Positions 1-8,922 of a stretch of DNA of 12,038 bases are shown here, in pieces. The stretch is from assembly GCA_028565635.1 (NCBI GenBank), contig JAOXYB010048225.1, positions 1-12,038 on the forward strand, written 5' to 3'. Origin of the DNA: Phoronis ovalis. Taxonomy: Eukaryota > Phoronida > Phoronidae. Each line of letters opens with the position of its first letter. Positions within the stretch are counted from its first letter, which is position 1. The position numbers were made by a program, and so were the translations under genes. The notes beneath the pieces are model-generated. The model had not been told where the DNA came from. It searched no databases and worked only from the letters and a program-made list of their open reading frames with translations.

Positions 1-603
1 ATGCCGGCGTGTGGAAATGGGGTAGAGGAAACGTCACAGTACAATAGATCGTAACGTTTCCTCTGGCTCGAGAAATTCTGAGCATGGGGTCATCCAAAAA
101 CAAAATTATTTATAACTCACTGTGGAAATGCTGGACAGTATGAAGCTTTGTACCATGCAGTACCAATGTTGGGTGTGCCTATAAATCCTTCTGACCAACA
201 ACATAATTCAAAACGAATAGAGCACAAAGGTTTCGGTATTTCTATTGATTTTAAGACTGCAACATCCAACCAAATCTATGAAACTATTCAGAAGATTTTA
301 AACGAACCTTCTTATTCGATAAACATTAAAAAAGCATCAGATGGTTTTAAATCAGCGCCATTAAAACCTGCCGAAAGAGGTGCTTATTGGATTGATTACA
401 TAACTAAATACGGTGGTGATAACCTCCGCCCACGTACTATTAAAATGCCGCTGTGGGAATACTTAATGCTAGATGTATTAGCGACATTGTTTGTGTTTCC
501 TTTATTTTTATTCATCTTATTGCTAGTTGGTTGTAGGTATCTGTGTGTAAAGTTTAAAAAAACACGCAAGGTTACTATTAGGACTGACAAAAAATCGAAA
601 TAA
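1..603 (+). pseudogene. UDP-glycosyltransferase (UGT), C-terminal part, 5' end frame-broken
   Basis: This is the UDP-sugar-binding C-terminal half of a membrane UGT, the family that transfers glucuronic acid or glucose from UDP-sugars to small lipophilic acceptors in the ER lumen. The open frame from base 82 reads GHPKTKLFITHCGNAGQYEA and then ALYHAVPMLGVPINPSDQQ, which is the UGT signature region with the donor-sugar DQ pair. It is followed by a hydrophobic helix (codons at about 463-534) and a basic tail ending in KKSK, a KKXX ER-retrieval signal. Upstream, the family's VWKW motif is readable at 9-20 in another frame. TAA (52-54) and TGA (79-81) interrupt the frame used downstream, and the residues normally reading as W-L-P-Q-N-D are scrambled. 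At least two frames are needed, so this copy is either a pseudogene or carries sequence errors. The left edge also truncates it. The family call is firm; pseudogene status is inference, because everything after base 82 is intact. Confidence 0.8.
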
Positions 604-817
604 GCAGATCACCCCGCCCGAAAAAATGTGCCCGAAACATGACATTTTATCTGTTATAAGCTAATTAGGCTATGTGGCAACTACATTATCATCTATACTA
701 AAGAAGCACCTTTGGTAACAATTAGAACAATGTGTTGTCAAGAAGTAAATATTGTAAGCATACATGTACATTTAAAAGACAAGTTTCATTTTGGGTTTAT
801 GACACTATGAAACATGA

Positions 818-823
818 AATAAA
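818..823 (+). promoter_or_regulatory. AATAAA polyadenylation signal of the UGT copy
   Basis: A canonical AATAAA lies about 215 bases after the UGT stop codon on the same strand, with no better candidate between them. The placement fits a 3' UTR. If the UGT is a recent pseudogene, this may be a relic. Confidence 0.45.
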
Positions 824-2311
824 TTAACCGTAACACCATGAGTGAAAGTTTTATTAAATATAATATACCTTAGAATTCATCTTCAAAAATAATTTTAATC
901 CTACAGCTGCTATAGTTATAGTATGACAGCACTATTACAGTGCAAATATAAAAAACTCACTGATTCTCTAAACAAAATAGCACTATGGGCATTCAGTCGG
1001 GCTCAGATTCATGGGCCAGTTGAAACAGATACTGGTATCAACTATATTCATCATGTGCAGAACATGAAATTTGGATTCTGGTATGAAGTCTGGAATTTTT
1101 TTGGAGGGCTGTTGAAATATAGTAATTTGTTTGTGGTCAAACTATATACTGGGTAAAATATATTATCGACATTATTTATTAGTCTGGTTATACTTTATTA
1201 ATACCGAAAAGGTTATATTCTTGCATTCATGAATGAAATTATGAATTTGTCAGCACACAATAGTTTACAAAGTCATCTGTTCCATGAAAATATGTAGTTA
1301 TCAGTTAGAAACCTTTTTGGAAGGCAAAAATTATTTTACTGGATCCAGTTTTTAGATCCCCACTACACACTTTTCTATAGTCTTGTTGACAACCACAAAC
1401 TCCTGGGTGAGCAAGGTTACAGCATACCAGGGGGCAGGCAATGTTTCAACAAACTTTTGCATAAAAGAATATATATTTTTAGCCGTTTGTGCATTGTATG
1501 CTTTGGGTACTTATGCTAAATGAAAAGGGTGTTTTTCTGTAGATGTGACATTCCGTTATGGTCTGTTGTGGGTTTTCCTAATTGTTAACTCACTGTAATA
1601 GGTTATATATAACATTGGCTAAAATTTATATCTTGCAAAACTTGTGTAGTTTAACCAAGTGGGAATTTATAGCAGAGAGCTTTCATTAGTATATAATTCT
1701 TAGAAAATAGTGACAAGCAAATATTTCCTTGGGGTAGCATTACTTTTTAACAGGTCACTACCAATAGATATTTTTTGGAGATTCAGGGTCACACCAATAG
1801 TAGCCATCTTAAGTAGAAACATGGTTAACCACTATCAATTGCTTTATGACAAATTCTGTGTCAAATGTCACTCACATGGTGTAATTAAACTTACTATTAA
1901 AGTGTGATTCAGTATTCTGGTTGCTGTACTGTGGGGCAGCTGGAATTGTAGGTAATGGTATTGACAGTCATTCTAATTGAAGTTCCCAAATTTCAGTGCT
2001 ATGAGACATAGGAGGTCTTATTTTAATTATGTTGATAGATTGTAGAACAGTGTAATTTGTGCATAAACAGTATATATTTATTCCACTGCATGGCGAATTA
2101 AAGTATTTATTCTTTCTAAATGATTACAAGTGATTTTTGCATTGAATGCATGGATAGCCTCAACAAATTATATTTTGTAATGCTCCTGTCTTGAATGTGA
2201 CTTGATACTAGAAATGGTCCTATCGATACTTGATAAGTATAGTTATAGAGTGACAGTCCAATAGTGATTTGTTAACTGCAATAACACTTTGTCTCTTACT
2301 TTATTTTATAG
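824..2311. other. non-coding stretch between UGT and the proteasome exons
   Basis: AT-rich sequence with only short chance ORFs on both strands. I searched it for the proteasome beta-1 front half (catalytic TTIMAV-type start, GADSRTT-like and VTDKL-like segments) and for further UGT exons and found none. It ends in a pyrimidine-rich tract and the acceptor AG at 2310-2311, so at least its right part is intron if the proteasome gene is complete. Confidence 0.6.
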
Positions 2312-2441
2312 AATGGAAATGAATGATGACCCTCTCGTGAAAACTGCAGCCAACATTTTCCGTGAAATGTGTTATAATTATCGTGAAGACTTAACTGCTG
2401 GTATCATATGTGCAGGATGGGATAGGCGTCATGGAGGACAG
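2312..2441 (+). CDS. PSMB6: PSMB6-like exon a
   Basis: The acceptor is ttttatag ending at 2311; the first base completes a codon begun in an unseen upstream exon. The exon ends at CAG 2439-2441, followed by donor GTAATG. Reading runs on past the donor without an early stop, but the family sequence ends at GGQ, which fixes the splice. Confidence 0.88.
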
Positions 2442-3426
2442 GTAATGGAGTGTACAATGCGTCTAGTAAAATGTCTGAACCTTGTTGTAAACCCTTTACA
2501 ACCAGGAAAATTAAAACACTTTCATTTTGTCAGAATATAATTAAAATGCCTAGTGTTTAAACATTTTGGTCATAAAGTACGGGTATGAAGTCCTTGTCAT
2601 AAATTATTTTCAAATCATTCTTGGGTTGAAACAAAACTTGAACACATTTATTGGAAGTGGGGGGAATTTTGATTATTGGTAAAAGGCTAAGCGAAGTGAA
2701 TGACTCTTTGTGGCCAGTATCCTGCGGTTTAGCTTTATACCAGTAACTTTCCATACTCAACTGTTCTGAAGAATTAATAAATATTAATTATACTTTATCA
2801 GAAACAGTTTCTTTTTTCTGTTTGGATATTACCATTTTACCCACGAAATTTGTGCGTTGCTAGACAACAGTCATGTTAGTAACATGCGATTCCACTTAAA
2901 TTTTTGTCTGAACATTTAGGTTTATTCAATTCCTCTTGGTGGTATGTGTGTAAGACAACCGATAGCTATAGGAGGTTCTGGTAGTACCTATGTGTATGGC
3001 TATGTGGATGCAAACTTCAAGGAAGGAATGACCAAAGATGAATGTTTAAAATTCTGTGCTAACAGTGAGTACAAGACTATTTATAATGCAAGTAGCCATT
3101 AAATATTTCATATTCTGTACATAAAGACTCTATGGGGTGTAAATGAGTTTTGTAAAGTATGCTATATCATACGTTACACGCTATTGTCTCAAAATAAAAC
3201 CATCTGTGTATAAACACTGCATTTCCAATTGCTACAATGATTGACAGTATGTTTATCACTAATCAGGATTTCTAAATATTATATTGTTTCTCTTTTAGCA
3301 TTGGCTTTGGCAATGTATAGGGATGGTTCCAGTGGTGGTGTGATTAGGTTGGCAGCAATTACTAAAGATGGAGTTGAAAGAAAAGTTATACTGGGCAATG
3401 AACTGCCTAGATTCTATGAAGGATAG
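2312..3426 (+). CDS. PSMB6: 20S proteasome subunit beta-1 (PSMB6-like), C-terminal half, three exons
   Basis: Coding exons 2312-2441, 2920-3064 and 3299-3426 join in frame (phases 0 and 1) to give about 133 residues ending at TAG 3424-3426. Recognisable beta-1 segments in order are [63 protein letters not shown], then MTKDEC and [18 protein letters not shown]. These are the second half of the Ntn-hydrolase fold. Beta-1 is the caspase-like catalytic subunit of the 20S core particle in cytosol and nucleus. The N-terminal exons with the propeptide and Thr1 are not found between 604 and 2311, so the gene is incomplete here. The last residues ([10 protein letters not shown]) resemble the ending I recall for vertebrate PSMB9, as expected for a pre-duplication beta-1. 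It is convergent with the glycosyltransferase gene on the right. The subunit call is firm. Confidence 0.92.
2920..3064 (+). CDS. PSMB6: PSMB6-like exon b
   Basis: Acceptor AG at 2918-2919, then [19 protein letters not shown] and [18 protein letters not shown]. It ends after the first base of a codon, with consensus donor GTGAGT at 3065-3070. It holds the conserved GGSGS and YGYVD strand-turn segments of beta subunits. Confidence 0.92.
3299..3426 (+). CDS. PSMB6: PSMB6-like terminal coding exon
   Basis: Acceptor tctcttttag ends at 3298. The split codon a|ca gives Thr, then [20 protein letters not shown]. The DGSSGG motif is near-universal in beta-1 type subunits. Stop TAG at 3424-3426. Confidence 0.92.
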
Positions 3427-3606
3427 CAACAAAAACTTTATGTATATACTTTTCTAAAGGAACATGTTTCTTATACATTATTAATTAATTATGTTTCAGT
3501 TTCCAGCATATAATTGAATTCTACATGCTTGGTAGTCAGAAAATTTCTTAAGGTTACTTTTACATAAAGAAATACTTATTCTGCATTAAACATTGTATTG
3601 TATTAA

Positions 3607-3612
3607 AATAAA
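3607..3612 (+). promoter_or_regulatory. AATAAA polyadenylation signal of the PSMB6-like gene
   Basis: AATAAA about 180 bases after the stop codon, on the gene strand, in an AT-rich tail; a normal 3' UTR length for this gene. Confidence 0.55.
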
Positions 3613-5041
3613 TTATGTAAACTATATTAAAATTGATTTTGTTTACTATTTACATAGTTTGCCTATAAAATGAACAAAACAATATTGAAATTTATCAAAT
3701 AATACACCAGATTTGACAGAAAATATTTAACAACTAATTTTGAACATACAGCAGGCCCCACAAACCACAGCTTGACACATTAGACACTATTGGATGGAAT
3801 GTAGTACTTGTGCTAATGGTTGGAGGTCCCAACAATGTGATATAGAGATCTAAGGGACACATCAGTTTATGACAGAGGTGTGAGGCCCAATGTTTCAAAC
3901 CTCTAACCACTTTAGCAACCTTGATTAAACATATACCCCTTGACAAACACCCAAAACCTAATAATATTTCTTTGGTAAGTACCCAATGTTCAAAACATAC
4001 CTCTCTGTAAGCAGCCAGAAAAAAGGCATAAAAGTGACCTGTTTAGCAGATTTTATTTTGGCAACCACTGCTAATAGTAATGACATAATCAGTGATATGG
4101 ACCGAGCCATACAGGCAACATATATCTACAAATTTACCCCTCCCAGGTATAGAGATCATGAGGCAATTTTAAATTAATTTAATGGACCAATAAATCAGCA
4201 AGGATATGGATAATTTCCTGATTCCATAACATGTAAATAAATGAAATTTTTAAAAAAGCAATATGCCATTTGAAAAAAAATGAAAATGTGTTCCAAAATT
4301 CCTATACCAAAGTAAAAACGAGGTAGCAAGTATTATTTAACCGATAAATTTTAAAGGTCCCAAAACAATCAGCTAGTGAGCAATCTGTTTTGTAACATTC
4401 TCATTAGATTTTCAAAACAAATTTTGCAGGAAATGGATATTTTGATTGATTTCTGAATCACATAAATAAGTGGCTATTTTTTTCTTTGTTATAAGAGCTT
4501 TTCTATGAAAACTAATCCGTATTTCTTTTATCTACATATGTTGGGGCGAACAGTACATTATTAAATACAATCTCCTGCAGTCATAACTTAGCCAGGCTAA
4601 CAAAGCAAAACTAAACCACAACCAAATAAAGGTAGTGATAAATATTGTTCTGGCACCAGTAGAAATTTTAGTATTTGTGATATTTCATCCACTATTTGCA
4701 GACAAATAACTAGTAAGAAATGTTACATGTACCAAGTAGGCAATAAAGAACACAATTGCAGCTGGCTGTTAAGGATATGGAGTTGAACAGTGTATTTGGT
4801 ACAACAGGTATTTGCACTGATTAGTAGACAGTCACGCATACTATTATTATATATTTGGTTGTGACAGAAAAACATTCTAATTCTATCTACCTGGCACAAT
4901 AAATATTTTCCCTAAATAGTGGATTTGATTTAGCTCTAAAAGATGCCTTATGGGTAATTCTGGAGGATAGAAATGGGTATTTCTTATAAGTACAGCATTT
5001 GACAACTCCTGTAATGGTATGTGAATAATGTCAAAATCAAT
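3613..5041. other. convergent intergenic region / 3' UTR of XXYLT1
   Basis: It lies between the tail of the proteasome gene (plus) and the stop of the glycosyltransferase (minus). I see no coding exon. On the minus strand the nearest AATAAA is at 4052-4057 (written TTTATT on plus), which would imply a 3' UTR close to 1 kb; a variant signal nearer the stop is equally possible. Short ORFs in 3734-3946 and 3986-4177 match nothing I recognise. Confidence 0.5.
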
Positions 5042-5719
5042 TTAATCATCCGGAATGGGTGTATTGCAGTTCCCATGATAAATGTTGACTTTCCCATCAC
5101 AGTTATAATACTGGTCAAACACATCAGTATATCCTTTATCTTTCCACCACTGACATAATTGACGATTCCATGTACAAGGCAAGAAATAAAATAAATCTTC
5201 GTGTTCCATAGACAATAAAGTAAAGAAATCCTGATCTCCTAAATGTCCTTTGAAAAAATACTTCTTAGTTAAAGCTCGTACTTCCTTCTCATTAATAACT
5301 TTATTATAAAGCTCAGAATTTCGCATTCGTTGCAGATCAAGTAACAGTACACCACTGTTGAAACCAGTTAAACCATCTGGTGGTGGCTCACCAACTCGTG
5401 TACCAGGATTTTTTTGACGATATTCCCAAAATGTATGTCGATAAACAGGCTGAAGGTCGCGGCCAATGCCAATAATGTTTGAATCGGTAAAATGATTAAA
5501 CAAATCATATAATTGATAAATATCCGATTTAAACTTCAAGTCTGCATCCAGCATGATCACTCGACGCATATGTTCTGGCATAACTTTGTGAATGGCTATG
5601 GACAGAAAGAAGAGTGAGTCGCTATAATATGCCCCGGGCTTATAACTGAAGAGTTCCTGCATAGGTTTGACAATTTCATGTAACTCATGCGCAAGCTGTT
5701 CTACATTTAGATGTTGGAC
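5042..5719 (-). CDS. XXYLT1: XXYLT1 exon 2 (catalytic core to C terminus)
   Basis: The acceptor on the minus strand is ttcttttattttag, with first codon GTC at 5719-5717. It encodes VQHLNVEQLAHELHEIVKP, then the DxD-bearing core. Residues 182-406, stop TAA at 5044-5042. Reading from Met201 alone would cut off the segment linking to exon 1. Confidence 0.9.
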   Translation of the reverse strand, partial: VQHLNVEQLAHELHEIVKPMQELFSYKPGAYYSDSLFFLSIAIHKVMPEHMRRVIMLDADLKFKSDIYQLYDLFNHFTDSNIIGIGRDLQPVYRHTFWEYRQKNPGTRVGEPPPDGLTGFNSGVLLLDLQRMRNSELYNKVINEKEVRALTKKYFFKGHLGDQDFFTLLSMEHEDLFYFLPCTWNRQLCQWWKDKGYTDVFDQYYNCDGKVNIYHGNCNTPIPDD

Positions 5720-7256
5720 CTAAAATAAAAGAAATCAAAAATGAAACAGCTGATAAATAGCAAAACAGTGTAACTCAAATTTAGCCACCTACAGAAACTA
5801 GATTCAAAGTTTTCAAATATCTCTCTATACTGGTGGTGACCTCTGGTGAAAGAAAGAGGCTGGTGGTCTTTATAATTAAATGATTTGATTGTGGGGAAGC
5901 AACTCGAGATGACACTAACACCTATGAATGTTGTCTTAATATTCTGTATCAAGGATGCCTAAATATGATTAAATTCAGAACTGAAAACAGTCACAATATT
6001 ATACTAACATGCAATGCATTATTTATGTATTGACCTTATCTATACAATAAGCTGCCCTATAGCAGTATATGGAAATAATAAGTTATTATTATATAAGTAT
6101 ATATATTTTGTGTAATAAAGAGGAATAAAGGATCCCTGTAACTGTGATGTTAAATGTCACAACTCAAATTTCAAACTGTAGCAAGTCACTAGTAATCATA
6201 CTGGTTTATGGCATACATTCCCTGGCTACATTTTTACCAACCAGGTGAAACATATCAAGTTCATCCGATTTTAGTCCTCGACTCTTTGGCACCAATTTAT
6301 GCAGAAAGTGACACACACGTGCTGATTTTTATACACGTATGAACGATAGTCATGGCAGACAAACATTTCGTCGAAAGAGTTAGCTGTTAGGAATCTTTGC
6401 GTGCATGGCAGCACAGGAACGGAATGCAGGAATTCCAAATGACTTTTGGAGTAATCAAAGTAGAATTTCGATAGACACAGAGTATCAAGAGTATAATATT
6501 TGAACTCAGATGGTAATTATTACATATTTTTGGACGGTTGGTCACTTTCACTATGATTTACTGTACAAGGATTTGTGACGTTCGACAAGCCTCACCCATC
6601 AAAAGTTGTCCGAGGTGTAGCCCGAACTCACGAAATCAGACTAATCCGATTTAAACTATTATTAAAACTTTAAAATATCAAATTAAATTAAACACAGAAA
6701 TAAGTATACAAACCCTGTAATTAACTACAACATCTTTTGCATTTTTAATTATATCTTCTGCAAGATTCTGACTTTCGTCATCTCCAATTATGTGAAACAC
6801 AATGTCAATAGTAGAATGTAGTAATAATGAACTAACGCACAGTGAAAACTTTTCTCTCAAATTGTAATTATTTTTTGCATTTGCAAATGTGATTAAAACA
6901 TCAATTTCTTTTGGTATAACACCCTTTCTAGCTTTGATTTGTTTTGGAATGTCTGCTTGTTGTACTTCGTCTTGACTATTTTCAGACTGTTTCTCGTTGA
7001 AATTATTGATATTATCTTCGACTGTTTTCTGATTCTTTTTCTGTTGGATCTCATTCTGAGTGCTATAGTCTCCTTGGTGATTTTCATGTACAACTACATT
7101 TTCTTTCTCATAAAATTCATTATTTACCGATGTAAAACTTGCCTTGTTACCAAAGCTGTAAAATATATACACTAAATATAATATCAGTATTACGATAATA
7201 CATTTAAATATTCGAGATCGAAATAAATTCGACATAATTCGTCCAGCAGAACCCAT
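5042..7256 (-). CDS. XXYLT1: xyloside xylosyltransferase 1-like glycosyltransferase, complete, two exons
   Basis: Exons 7256-6714 and 5719-5042 join in phase 0 to give 406 residues, close to the length of vertebrate XXYLT1 (about 390). It is a type II membrane protein: short basic cytosolic N terminus, one helix at about 19-35, a stem at 37-117 rich in Asn, Gln, Glu and Lys, then a GT-A catalytic domain from about 118. Seen motifs are LDADLKF (D239-A-D241, the metal-binding DxD), PVYRHTFW, GFNSGVLLLDL (from 300), GHLGDQDFF (339-347) and the C-terminal HGNCNTPI (from 396). XXYLT1 works in the ER, adding alpha-1,3-xylose to xylose-glucose-O-Ser on Notch EGF repeats; that role is taken from the family. 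The start ATG has a strong context (A at -3, G at +4); a second Met at residue 8 is possible. Head to head with the MIIP-like gene. Confidence 0.88.
5720..6713 (-). other. XXYLT1 intron
   Basis: 994-base GT-AG intron on the minus strand. No exon-like segment is seen inside it. The part at about 6190-6660 is less AT-rich than its surroundings and includes a CACGTG E-box (6316-6321), but no transposon protein could be read. Confidence 0.7.
6714..7256 (-). CDS. XXYLT1: XXYLT1 exon 1 (membrane anchor, stem, start of catalytic domain)
   Basis: Residues 1-181. It ends at ...VVVNYR with a donor reading AGG|GTTTGT on the minus strand, which is weaker than consensus but fixed by phase and family alignment. 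It contains IDVLITFANAKNN (from about 118) and HIIGDDESQ (155-163), the first Rossmann-like strands of the GT-A fold. Confidence 0.83.
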
Positions 7257-7440
7257 TTTGGAAAGAGCGCCACCTACTAACCGTAATTCACTTTAGATGT
7301 CGCTTCAGGTACATTGCACGACGGGTAAATTTTTTGTTCAACCAATTGAATTACTAGATTCTTGTCATGTGATCAAACCTGACTTACAAGCAACCAGCGG
7401 CAAGTTCTAAAGACGAGACCTTTAAATTTTGCTGATTACT
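7257..7440. promoter_or_regulatory. putative divergent promoter of XXYLT1 and the MIIP-like gene
   Basis: The space between the XXYLT1 start codon (minus) and the probable first exon of the MIIP-like gene (plus) is only about 200 bases. It is locally less AT-rich and holds a CCAAT box (7342-7346); no clear TATA box is seen. Short head-to-head spacing with opposite strands suggests a shared promoter; this is inference from layout. Confidence 0.5.
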
Positions 7441-7478
7441 TCTAACATTTTAAGACAAAGAGTGCCTATTAATGCGTG
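7441..7478 (+). other. probable non-coding first exon of the MIIP-like gene (5' limit unknown)
   Basis: A perfect donor GTAAGT lies at 7479-7484, upstream of the acceptor at 8221-8222 that precedes the main coding exon. The transcription start is not visible, so the left coordinate is nominal. The exon includes an ATG at 7472-7474, six bases before its end. Confidence 0.45.
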
Positions 7479-8248
7479 GTAAGTCTTTCTTTTTAATATC
7501 AACGTTTTCACTTAGTTTAAGTCATTCGAACATTGTGATAACGTACGAAAATACTTTTATGTATCTAAATGAAAGCGAACTTGATTCAACGTCGTCAACT
7601 CAAAGGGGCACAGCCCCTGCCTTTTAGTTTTACCTTATGTTTTTGGCTTGTACTATTTCGACAGTGACGCCATTCACATTGTACGCCATTATGACATTCT
7701 ACAACCGAAATTGTGAAAATATTTTAATTCTTTTTACTTGTGTTAAAGTGGCACAAACGTGTGCACTGGAATCCTTTAACAGACATCTCTTTGTTTCGGA
7801 AAAAAATACTTGGGACAATTCGACCCGGGAGAACATGTGGAAGTTTAGTTATATTTAGGGTATTAAAGGTCTAAGGGTGCACCACTGTTAGTGTTACCGA
7901 GGGTAAAGCTTTTGGACCAACTATGCCAGAAATTTCGAAATGTGTAACCCGCCCCATACCAAAAATATGTGGGACCCCAAAGTCTCCCTTATACATTATA
8001 TTTATTGGTAAAATTACGGTTTTACAAAACCAGCTCTTTGCAAAGAGTACAAAGTTAAAATACATATATAAAAGGTAACAACTATCCCTTCGCTGCTATG
8101 AAAAGTAGAAACATTTTTAAATTCTAGAGTGTTAGGAATCACATATCAAATTATTTCAACTTGTTTTGAATCTTGTTGTATTAAATAAACCACTGTATTT
8201 TTTTAATATTTTTCTTTTGCAGAATGTCCTGTTTTATTTGAAAAATGA
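7472..8248 (+). promoter_or_regulatory. two short upstream ORFs in the predicted spliced leader
   Basis: After splicing 7478 to 8223, the ATG at 7472 reads ten codons (MRECPVLFEK) and ends at TGA 8246-8248. That stop overlaps the main start codon as ATGA. A second ATG at 8224 reads MSCFI and stops at TGA 8239-8241, three bases before the main ATG and in its frame. The second uORF needs only the exon as seen; the first depends on the predicted splice. Confidence 0.45.
7479..8222 (+). other. 5' UTR intron of the MIIP-like gene, with repeat-like segment
   Basis: GT-AG intron (donor GTAAGT, acceptor tttcttttgcag), inferred. It holds no convincing coding sequence. The right part, about 7857-8070, differs in composition and holds two adjacent palindromes at 8018-8031 and 8034-8047; it may be a degraded mobile element. 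Confidence 0.45.
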
Positions 8249-8922
8249 CAGGTATAAATGGAACCCCTAGGGCACTAAGAAACAGGAATGTGTCATTAAT
8301 TGACAAGTTAAAGGCCAAACAAAAGGAATTAAAGGCATCTTTTAATTTGGCTAAGTGGAGTAAAGGAAATAAAAAGAATGTTCTAGAAATACAAACTGAC
8401 AAAGAAAACTTATCAAACAGAGTATCCTCTGACAAACAAAAGCTATTTCGTTTCAGTTCAAGTACACCAGGAAATTTGCAGACAGAACGCAAGACACCAA
8501 AGTCCATACTGAAAAAAAGAAAGATCATTGACGACAACACAGAAGTCGATGTCAAGATAGCGCGTGAAAAATTAAGAAGCATGAGTATAAATAACAATAA
8601 TTATGTTGGTGCTAGAAATATTAACAATAACAGACAACAATCAACTGACAGTATACAAGTAGGGGACTTTCGGGAAAGTGTGTCATCCGATGTTTTTGTT
8701 ACCCCTTCAAAAGAATTGGATTTCTCAGAAGAATTAAGTGTATCTGAAATTTCTATTTTGGGTTCTTCCACAGAAAAACAAGACCTCCCAGAGAGGGCTT
8801 CTGTACAAGTAAAGAAAAGTGTTAGTTTTGCTCCTGGTGTTCCATTAAGTGAACAGAGGTTAAAAGATCCAGGAAATAGTCGTATGTTGAGATCATCAGT
8901 TGGAAGCAAAGAAACCATGAAG
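8223..8922 (+). CDS. MIIP: MIIP-like exon 2 (first coding exon; ATG at 8245)
   Basis: Residues 1-226, after a 22-base untranslated part that follows acceptor gcag 8219-8222. It ends at AAG with donor GTATTC at 8923. Besides the PP1-docking and KEN motifs, it has a basic cluster KTPKSILKKRK (83-93), which could act as a nuclear signal, a short Asn run (116-119) and a VTPSK site (152-156). Confidence 0.75.

Noticed and set aside
923-1156. 77-codon ORF on plus
   Set aside because: No recognisable domain, no fit with either neighbour gene's frame or family sequence; AT-rich chance ORF.
1353-1466. minus-strand readable segment (FMQKFVETLPAPWYAV...)
   Set aside because: Sounds protein-like but is under 40 codons, without splice sites or a family match.
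3734-3946. minus-strand ORF, and a possible tRNA-like SINE head (gctaaagtggttagag on minus)
   Set aside because: The box A-like string is there, but no box B at the right distance and no known tail; protein not recognisable.
6190-6660. less AT-rich part of the XXYLT1 intron as a transposon gene
   Set aside because: Stops in all frames at short intervals and no transposase or polymerase motif.
6893-7175. ORFs on both strands overlapping XXYLT1 exon 1
   Set aside because: Shadow frames of the stem-coding sequence, kept open by low-complexity AT-rich codons.
7637-7858. 73-codon ORF in the 5' UTR intron
   Set aside because: No domain, no signal peptide followed by a plausible mature part, no splice partners; likely chance.
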